Part shown: positions 42,954 to 47,554 of the stretch, one piece after another
How positions within the stretch are numbered: position 1 is the first letter of the stretch
How the letters are laid out: each line of letters opens with the position of its first letter
Assembly (NCBI GenBank): GCA_934479825.1
Contig: CAKSOW010000021.1
Span: 1 to 47,554, forward strand
Source of the DNA: an uncultured Eubacteriales bacterium
Lineage (GTDB): Bacteria; Bacillota; Clostridia; Oscillospirales; CAG-382
Length of the DNA stretch: 47,554 nucleotides
Direction: 5' to 3'
The notes under the pieces: model-generated
What the model saw: only the letters and a program-made list of their open reading frames with translations
What the model was told of the DNA's origin: nothing
The model's database searches: none
Position numbers and translations under genes: made by a program

Positions 42954-44042
42954 TTATCCGATTTCTTCCGGTTCACCGCAAACATACGATAAGAGTAGGT
43001 TAGTCGCTGTTTTGCCGATTTCCGCTTTCACCGTCCGACGGTACCATTTTTCTTCCTTCGTGCCGTCTTCGGCGCTCTTTTCACAAAAATATTCATAGCC
43101 GTATCCCCGTGTAACGATATAACCTGGAATAATGGCTACCTCTTGACAGTTTGCCGGTGAAAAAACGCAGATACTTTCCCGGACGGTTTTGTCGGCTATC
43201 GCCTTTTCGATGATATTACGTATAGTACCCGAATTGATGCCCATAAAGCTGTCCGGACCGAAATTTCCCCGGAAATTGGCTTCGAGATCTGCACGGTATT
43301 TCTCATCGGCCAATTTTCTGTAATCGAGATTGCCGAGCTTTTCAAACAGCGTTTCCATGCGGTCTTTGATGACTTCTACCGGCTCATTCGAGGGAATCAC
43401 CGTTTCGGGAAAAGGCTGAAACACGTTCTCTTTCAACGCATCGTCATAGGCTGAACGGAGAATAGCGTCAAGGTCTATGGGAGACGTGCCGCAGAGCTGA
43501 CGGACATAATATTTTTCCCGTGTATTACAGCCGAACCGCAGACGGCGGACAATGACCGAAAGCTGATCCCCGGTCACGAGGTCCTCTGCGCCGAATGCAT
43601 CCCCATAGCCCACCATATAGCCGTTTTCCATGCAGTACCGGATCGCGTCGGCATTCCAATCCGAAAGATCGTCATAAACGTTGCTTTCACACAGTTTTTC
43701 GGCAAACGGAGGAAAATAGTCCTTTGCGCGGTAGATCATGCACGCGATTTCCGCGCGTGTCACATCGTTTTCCAGCCGGAGCGTGCCGTCGCCATATCCG
43801 TTGATAATGCCATTTTCCAGCGCGGCGCTTACGATTTTGGTAAAATGCTCCTCTAAACCGCCTGTGTCGGAAAATGAATTCAATACGGTTTTGTCCGCAT
43901 TCTCATAATCGATGGTCGAATGACGGATGATGGCATTGAGACAGCCTTCACGGCTGACGGCTGACGCAAAAAGGGAAAGAGTCATACCAAGAAAAAGGGT
44001 GCAAAGGGCTTTTATCAGAATGCTTTTTTTCACAGTTCTCAC
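42954..44042 (-). CDS. S-layer homology (SLH) domain protein
   Basis: Exported surface protein of 362 residues. The N-terminus MRTVKKSILIKALCTLFLG plus a hydrophobic stretch and ASA-V is a signal peptide with cleavage near residue 28. Two SLH-type repeats follow: one with AALENGIINGYGDGTLRLEN and VTRAEIACMIYRA (about 70-108), one with YCMENGYMVGYGDAFGAEDL (about 135-155). Such domains bind pyruvylated cell-wall polymers. The remaining ~190 residues are not recognisable. The PfkB pseudogene begins 12 bp downstream. A strong terminator lies just upstream of this gene's start, so its promoter is in or near that hairpin region or it depends on read-through. Confidence 0.85.
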   Translation of the reverse strand: MRTVKKSILIKALCTLFLGMTLSLFASAVSREGCLNAIIRHSTIDYENADKTVLNSFSDTGGLEEHFTKIVSAALENGIINGYGDGTLRLENDVTRAEIACMIYRAKDYFPPFAEKLCESNVYDDLSDWNADAIRYCMENGYMVGYGDAFGAEDLVTGDQLSVIVRRLRFGCNTREKYYVRQLCGTSPIDLDAILRSAYDDALKENVFQPFPETVIPSNEPVEVIKDRMETLFEKLGNLDYRKLADEKYRADLEANFRGNFGPDSFMGINSGTIRNIIEKAIADKTVRESICVFSPANCQEVAIIPGYIVTRGYGYEYFCEKSAEDGTKEEKWYRRTVKAEIGKTATNLLLSYVCGEPEEIG

Positions 44043-44051
44043 CTTTCTTTT

Positions 44052-44093
44052 AAAAAAGCCGGTTGCAGGCTGAATCGCTGTAACCGGCTTTTT
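44052..44093 (-). terminator. Terminator after the sugar isomerase gene
   Basis: Twelve-bp arms AAAAAGCCGGTT / AACCGGCTTTTT separated by 17 nt, giving T-runs in both directions. It lies 14 bp after the isomerase stop and upstream of the SLH start. Confidence 0.8.
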
Positions 44094-44106
44094 CTATCCG
44101 AAACTT

Positions 44107-44886
44107 TTAATGCATAAAAGGCTTTAAATAGTCGGCACTGGTCTTGATGCTGTGGAAAGCGTTGCCGTCGGCAAAGTTTGCGTCCTGTTCGACGATATAG
44201 TGCTTGACGCCGATCTTTTCCGCTTTTTCAATGACTTTCTTCCAATCGACAAAGCCGTTGCCGACCTCGGTCATTGTGCCGAAAAGGTGGCCGGCGTCAT
44301 ATTTGAGCATGACGTCTTTCAAATGGAGAATATCAATGCGTCCGGCAAGTTTATCCATCCACTCGTCAAGGCTTGCACAGCCGGCATGAATCCAACAGGT
44401 ATCAAGAACGAAACTGACGGTATCTTTGTCAAAGCCCTCATATAAGTAGTCCATGAGCGTCTTTGTGCCGTCAATGCGCAAAAACTCAAAGTTATGGTTA
44501 TGATAGGTGAGCTTGAAACCATGCTTGGCATAGCCCTCGGCCGCATGGTTGAAATCCGAGATAAACTTCTTTAAGTTGTCAAGCGAATTTCTCGCCTCGC
44601 CGGGCATACCGCCGATACCGATATTGGTCGTGCCCCAGAGTTTATGAAGTTCCATGGTCTCTTCGGGCGCATTTAAGATCTTGCCGTAGTCATAGTGCGT
44701 ACCGATGAAATTGATACCGTGCTTATGGGCAAGCTCAATGAATTTGGCAGGTTCGATATAACTGCCGGCGGTATGCGCTTCGGTGTATCCGGCATCCGCC
44801 ATTTTCTTAAAGGTCAGATCGGTAAATTCTTCGTCTTTGAAAAAATCTCTTAACGTATAGAGCTGTAAGCCAAGTTTATTAAACAT
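44107..44886 (-). CDS. Sugar phosphate isomerase/epimerase, AP-endonuclease-2 TIM-barrel family
   Basis: Cytosolic TIM-barrel protein of 259 residues. Typical segments: LGLQLYTLRDFF (N-terminus), KLTYHNHNFEF (about 125-135) with metal-coordinating His, VLDTCWIHAGC (about 162-172) with Asp and His, and ILHLKDVM (about 187-194). These supply the Glu/Asp/His metal site of the xylose-isomerase-like family (IolE/IolI or YcjR relatives). Exact substrate unknown. A sigma-A promoter is visible upstream, and a terminator downstream, so it is probably transcribed alone. The ribosome-binding site is AAAGGGGAA. Confidence 0.85.
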   Translation of the reverse strand: MFNKLGLQLYTLRDFFKDEEFTDLTFKKMADAGYTEAHTAGSYIEPAKFIELAHKHGINFIGTHYDYGKILNAPEETMELHKLWGTTNIGIGGMPGEARNSLDNLKKFISDFNHAAEGYAKHGFKLTYHNHNFEFLRIDGTKTLMDYLYEGFDKDTVSFVLDTCWIHAGCASLDEWMDKLAGRIDILHLKDVMLKYDAGHLFGTMTEVGNGFVDWKKVIEKAEKIGVKHYIVEQDANFADGNAFHSIKTSADYLKPFMH

Positions 44887-44919
44887 TTTGATGTTCCCCT
44901 TTCGGTATTTTGTACGCTC

Positions 44920-44948
44920 ATTATACTATACACAGGAAAATTTTGCAA
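44920..44948 (-). promoter_or_regulatory. Sigma-A type promoter of the sugar isomerase gene
   Basis: Minus strand: TTGCAA (44943-44948), 17-bp spacer, TATAAT (44920-44925), a perfect -10. It lies about 35 bp before the start codon. Confidence 0.75.
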
Positions 44949-44973
44949 GTATTTTTGGGAATTTTGGCAGATT

Positions 44974-46116
44974 TTAAGACTCTTTTTCGGCATTTTTGTC
45001 GGAATGGTCGGTTTTTTCTTTCTCTTGGTTCGTTTTATTTTCGGACAAAGCGAGGGAATCGAAGTATTTTTTGTTATATTCGACTTCGGGGCTTGCCGGA
45101 TGAACGTTCCCGGCAAGCGAATTATAGTAGGCGGCTGTCTGATAATCGCCGAGTCCGTCATAACACACGCACAACGACAGCGCCGGATAGTATACCTCAA
45201 AATCCGGATCGACAAAGCCGTCTTTGCGGTATTCCTCCGGGCACGCCAAGGCGGCCTTATACCAAAAAACGGCCTGATTTATGAAACCGCCGCGTTTACA
45301 GTCGTCTCCGAGTAAGCACAGAACCTGAGGAGTGACCCGTTCAAACCCAAGGGCGGTACAGAGGAACTGTTTGGCGCGCCGGGGGTCATTTGCGGCATAA
45401 ATGCGGTAAAGCAGAATGCAGGCGCCGATCTTATCGGCATACCAGCTGTCCGGCATTTCGAGAAAGGCTTCCAGACGGCGCGCGCAAAGGTCATATTTTC
45501 CATGGTCATACAGTTCGCGCGCATAATAATAGGTTTCACGTGCGTTTAATAAAAAGCCGGAAGAAAGTTTAGTTTCGTACAGGGAAAGATTGCGGTCGGA
45601 AGAAGTTCTTTTATGGGAATCGGGGAGGTGAAAGACGGTAATATCGGAATAGAGGATATTGCCTTTGGGTACGATGACTTCATGGACAAAGCCATACCAA
45701 GAGAAATGTGCCATACGTTTGACAAGGCGTTCGCGGTAATAATAGAACGCCGGAGAACCGTCGGAATGGAAAGCGGAGGTATATTTCATCATGACGACGT
45801 CGGTATCGAATGAGAGGGAATTCTTCAACCGGATAAACGCGGCGCGGTTTTTGTCGTCGAGCACATCGTCGGCATCAAGCCAAGCGATATAATCGCCGGT
45901 TGCTTTGGAGAAAGAGAAATTCCGGGCGGCGGCGAAATCGTCGCACCAAGGAAAATCGTAGATTTTGTCGGTAAAAGCATGAGCGACGATTTTCGTGCGG
46001 TCGGTTGAGCCGGTGTCGGCGATGACGATTTCGTCAAAGACGCCTTTGACGCTTTCCAGGCAACGGGGGAGGTTTTTTTCTTCGTTTTTCACGATCATAC
46101 AAAGGGAGAATTTCAT
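44974..46116 (-). CDS. Family 2 glycosyltransferase with TPR-like C-terminus
   Basis: Predicted cytosolic glycosyltransferase of 380 residues. The GT-A fold opens with MKFSLCMIVKNEEKNLPRCL, continues with VIADTGSTDRT, FAAARNFSFSKATGDYIAWL, and the metal motif DADD (residues 81-84). From about residue 195 the protein consists of helical, TPR-like units, as in SunS-type and other protein glycosyltransferases. A charged Lys/Glu tail ends it. The gene is divergent to a collagen-like protein whose Thr-rich Gly-X-Thr repeats are typical glycosylation targets in BclA; a functional link is plausible but inferred. Confidence 0.87.
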   Translation of the reverse strand: MKFSLCMIVKNEEKNLPRCLESVKGVFDEIVIADTGSTDRTKIVAHAFTDKIYDFPWCDDFAAARNFSFSKATGDYIAWLDADDVLDDKNRAAFIRLKNSLSFDTDVVMMKYTSAFHSDGSPAFYYYRERLVKRMAHFSWYGFVHEVIVPKGNILYSDITVFHLPDSHKRTSSDRNLSLYETKLSSGFLLNARETYYYARELYDHGKYDLCARRLEAFLEMPDSWYADKIGACILLYRIYAANDPRRAKQFLCTALGFERVTPQVLCLLGDDCKRGGFINQAVFWYKAALACPEEYRKDGFVDPDFEVYYPALSLCVCYDGLGDYQTAAYYNSLAGNVHPASPEVEYNKKYFDSLALSENKTNQEKEKTDHSDKNAEKES

Positions 46117-46144
46117 AGGAACACCTCAAAGAAAGTAAACTTTA

Positions 46145-46205
46145 TATGGATGGCGGCTATGCCGCCGACATATTTTCACGCGAAGCGTGAGTTTGCCGCC
46201 CTTTC
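46145..46205 (-). repeat. Solo end fragment of the interspersed repeat
   Basis: GGCGGCTATGCCGCC hairpin followed by CACGC-GAA-GCGTG and GCCGCCC, the same order as the gene-proximal tips of the full repeats. No core or end module is present. It lies between the glycosyltransferase and the collagen-like gene. Confidence 0.65.
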
Positions 46206-46242
46206 CCTATAAGATATGCTCTCTTCTGTCAAAACAGAACCC

Positions 46243-46251
46243 CATAGCATA
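46243..46251 (+). promoter_or_regulatory. Possible late-sporulation (SigK-type) -10 element
   Basis: CATAGCATA fits the SigK -10 pattern CATANNNTA, about 90 bp before the collagen-like gene. No convincing -35 is visible, so this is only a hint. Confidence 0.3.
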
Positions 46252-46340
46252 TGCTGTAAAGACGAAACCTTTGTCACATGCGTGTCAAAGATCTTCGTCC
46301 ATCCCTTTGTGGGATTTCTATGACAGAAAGGAAATGTCCT

Positions 46341-47417
46341 ATGACAAATAATGGTTACAACGGAAATGGCTTTGGCCGTCCTCCGTTCCCGCCGTTTCCT
46401 CCCACTCCCGGCTATCCCCCCATGCCGCCGCAAATGCCGTTTCCGCCGTTCGGTGTAGGCGGACTTCCCAATTGCCCGAATACCGGCACGGGCGGACAGA
46501 CAACCGGTTGCGGTTGCCGCTGCTGTTCAAATAACGGAAACAACAATTCCGGCTGCAACTGTACAAACCGTCCTTGCGGTTGCGGCGGTAACGCTGGCAC
46601 AAACACGTGCGGCTGTGCCGGAAATGCCGGAACGAACACCTGCGGTTGCAACGGCAACGCCGGGACAAATACCTGTGGCTGCGGTGGAAACGCCGGAGCT
46701 GCGCGTCCGCCGCGTCCGTGTCCGCCGCCTTGTCCGCCTCCCCGTTGTCCGCAAGGACCTACCGGACCGATGGGCCCGATCGGACCTACCGGTGCAACCG
46801 GTCCTACCGGCCCCACCGGACCTGCTATTGTAATCACCGGCGCCACCGGACCGACTGGTGCCACAGGCCCGACTGGTGCCACAGGCGCTACCGGTCCTGC
46901 CGGCGCTGATGGTGCTGTTGGCGCTACTGGCCCGACCGGCGCTACCGGCGCAACTGGCGCAACAGGTGCAACGGGTGCTACGGGTGCAACGGGTGCTACC
47001 GGCCCTGCCGGTACAGCCGCCACCAACGATTATGCCTACTTTACCTCCTCCGCAACAACCGTTACGGCAAATGAATCCGTACCATTGACATTAACCGATG
47101 CACAGACCGACACAGGAATATCGCTTGACGGCGCCAATATCACGCTTCCAGCCGGAAAGTATACCGTTTCTTATTCATTTGAAGGACTCGGAAGTGCTGT
47201 GGACACCATGAGCGTCATTCCGACTTATAACGGTGTAGCCAATTCTACTGCCGCAAGACGGTTTAATATCAATGATGCCGGCACGCTTGCCAACATTAAC
47301 GGTGTTTTCGCTTTCACTGCTCCCGATGCAACGACGCTTTCCTTCACGTTGTCCTATGCAGACGGTGCAACGGTAAGCGATACGCGTTTTTCGGTAGTTG
47401 TTCAGAAAATGAGTTGA
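46341..47417 (+). CDS. BclA-like collagen-repeat spore surface protein
   Basis: Predicted structural glycoprotein of the exosporium or spore surface, 358 residues. A Pro-rich N-terminus (about 1-40) leads to a Cys-rich region (about 45-135) holding four tandem ten-residue units of the type GNAGTNTCGC. A Pro-rich linker precedes Gly-X-Y collagen triplets (about 138-222), mostly GPT and GAT, broken once by AIVI. The C-terminal ~135 residues form a beta-rich, TNF/C1q-like trimerisation domain as in BclA. ATG 46341 follows AAAGGAAATGTCCT; upstream in-frame ATGs at 46278 and 46320 lack a better site. Likely expressed late in sporulation. A perfect terminator follows. Confidence 0.85.
   Translation: MTNNGYNGNGFGRPPFPPFPPTPGYPPMPPQMPFPPFGVGGLPNCPNTGTGGQTTGCGCRCCSNNGNNNSGCNCTNRPCGCGGNAGTNTCGCAGNAGTNTCGCNGNAGTNTCGCGGNAGAARPPRPCPPPCPPPRCPQGPTGPMGPIGPTGATGPTGPTGPAIVITGATGPTGATGPTGATGATGPAGADGAVGATGPTGATGATGATGATGATGATGATGPAGTAATNDYAYFTSSATTVTANESVPLTLTDAQTDTGISLDGANITLPAGKYTVSYSFEGLGSAVDTMSVIPTYNGVANSTAARRFNINDAGTLANINGVFAFTAPDATTLSFTLSYADGATVSDTRFSVVVQKMS
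46583..46700 (+). repeat. Tandem 30-bp repeat encoding Cys-rich decapeptides
   Basis: Four in-frame units encode variants of GNAGTNTCGC; the last diverges after GNAG. The DNA units differ at synonymous positions, so the repeat is not brand new. Confidence 0.8.
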
Positions 47418-47445
47418 CGATTTCGCAATTGATCGCCGACACAGC

Positions 47446-47478
47446 AAAAGCCGCAAGGATATCCTTGCGGCTTTTTGT
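47446..47478 (+). terminator. Bidirectional terminator of the collagen-like gene
   Basis: Perfect palindrome AAAAGCCGCAAGGAT and its complement with no loop bases, followed by TTTTTGTTT. It lies about 30 bp after the stop codon. Confidence 0.88.
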
Positions 47479-47490
47479 TTGGTTAATGAA

Positions 47491-47513
47491 AACCACTCGC
47501 TAAGCGAGTGGTT
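47491..47513. repeat. Inverted repeat of unknown role at the window end
   Basis: Ten-bp stem AACCACTCGC / GCGAGTGGTT with a TAA loop, immediately after the terminator. It could be another terminator for a gene beyond the window, or the tip of a further repeat. It is not one of the hairpins found in copies 1-12. Confidence 0.55.
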
Positions 47514-47554
47514 CGAAAAAGGCTTTTGCCGATGAGAAAGAAAACCTCCTGTGA

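Noticed and set aside
45532..45547. GGTTTCACGTGCG in the glycosyltransferase gene as a third parS.
   Set aside because: Only about 11 of 16 positions match, and the right half of the palindrome is lost.
46225..46233. TCTGTCAAA upstream of the collagen-like gene as a Spo0A box.
   Set aside because: One mismatch in a short motif, and a late spore gene would not be expected under direct Spo0A control.
46583..46700. Regularly spaced 30-bp units as a CRISPR array.
   Set aside because: The units are contiguous, in frame and encode a peptide repeat; there are no unique spacers.
46412..47026. Minus-strand Pro/Ala-Val repeat frame of 204 codons.
   Set aside because: It is the mirror of the collagen Gly-X-Thr codons, not an independent gene.

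Overview
This window looks like a chromosomal segment of a spore-forming member of the Bacillota (class Clostridia, probably an anaerobic gut-type lineage). Evidence: a Spo0A homologue, a collagen-like spore-surface type protein, S-layer homology domains, an M23 peptidase with a G5 domain, a DHHW-type envelope protein, Shine-Dalgarno sites of the AGGAGG type, and sigma-A type promoters with 17-bp spacers. I recognise 29 protein genes, one of them broken. I see no rRNA, tRNA, CRISPR array or phage.

The segment appears origin-proximal. dnaN (20365-21483, minus) is followed upstream by a 225-bp stretch (22782-23006) with six DnaA-box-like 9-mers, one a perfect match, beside an AT-rich tract, four TAG trinucleotides and a GC block. 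This is the layout of a bacterial origin unwinding module. No dnaA, recF, gyrB or rpmH is present. Two ParB-binding parS-type palindromes lie 12-15 kb away, both inside coding sequence and both read as V-S-R-E-T. recR, holA and a ParC-like topoisomerase subunit are also here.

Layout: comEC-like and an ECF S-component (986-3347, minus); spo0A (plus, to 4560); alpha-galactosidase, DtxR-type regulator and HAD phosphatase (5607-8990, minus); a Fur / TVP38 / YjjG / YfbR operon (10209-12808, minus); a WalK-like kinase, parC-like and dnaN (13967-21483, minus); putative oriC; DHHW protein, recR, a second orphan kinase, GNAT, holA (23007-30623, minus); an NAD-salvage operon pncB / pncA with an MBL hydrolase (31779-34615, minus); M23 peptidase, FAD oxidoreductase and sedolisin (34942-40965, plus); a frameshifted PfkB kinase, SLH protein, sugar isomerase and glycosyltransferase (42045-46116, minus); and a BclA-like collagen protein (46341-47417, plus).

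The most striking feature is a family of about 1-kb non-coding repeats, present twelve times and filling roughly a quarter of the window. Each has arms made of several hairpins, a ~100-bp inverted module (three interchangeable types, here called alpha, beta and gamma) on either side, and an asymmetric 350-600 bp core between inverted copies of GAACCGGTGCGA. The core occurs in both orientations. Copies fill convergent and tandem gaps and often stop only 15-55 bp before a start codon; divergent promoter regions are free of full copies. I do not recognise this family.

The Spo0A is also unusual: its DNA-binding domain is well conserved, but the phospho-acceptor aspartate and most of the acidic pocket of its receiver domain are replaced. 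Spo0A-box sequences occur upstream of spo0A and of the M23 gene.
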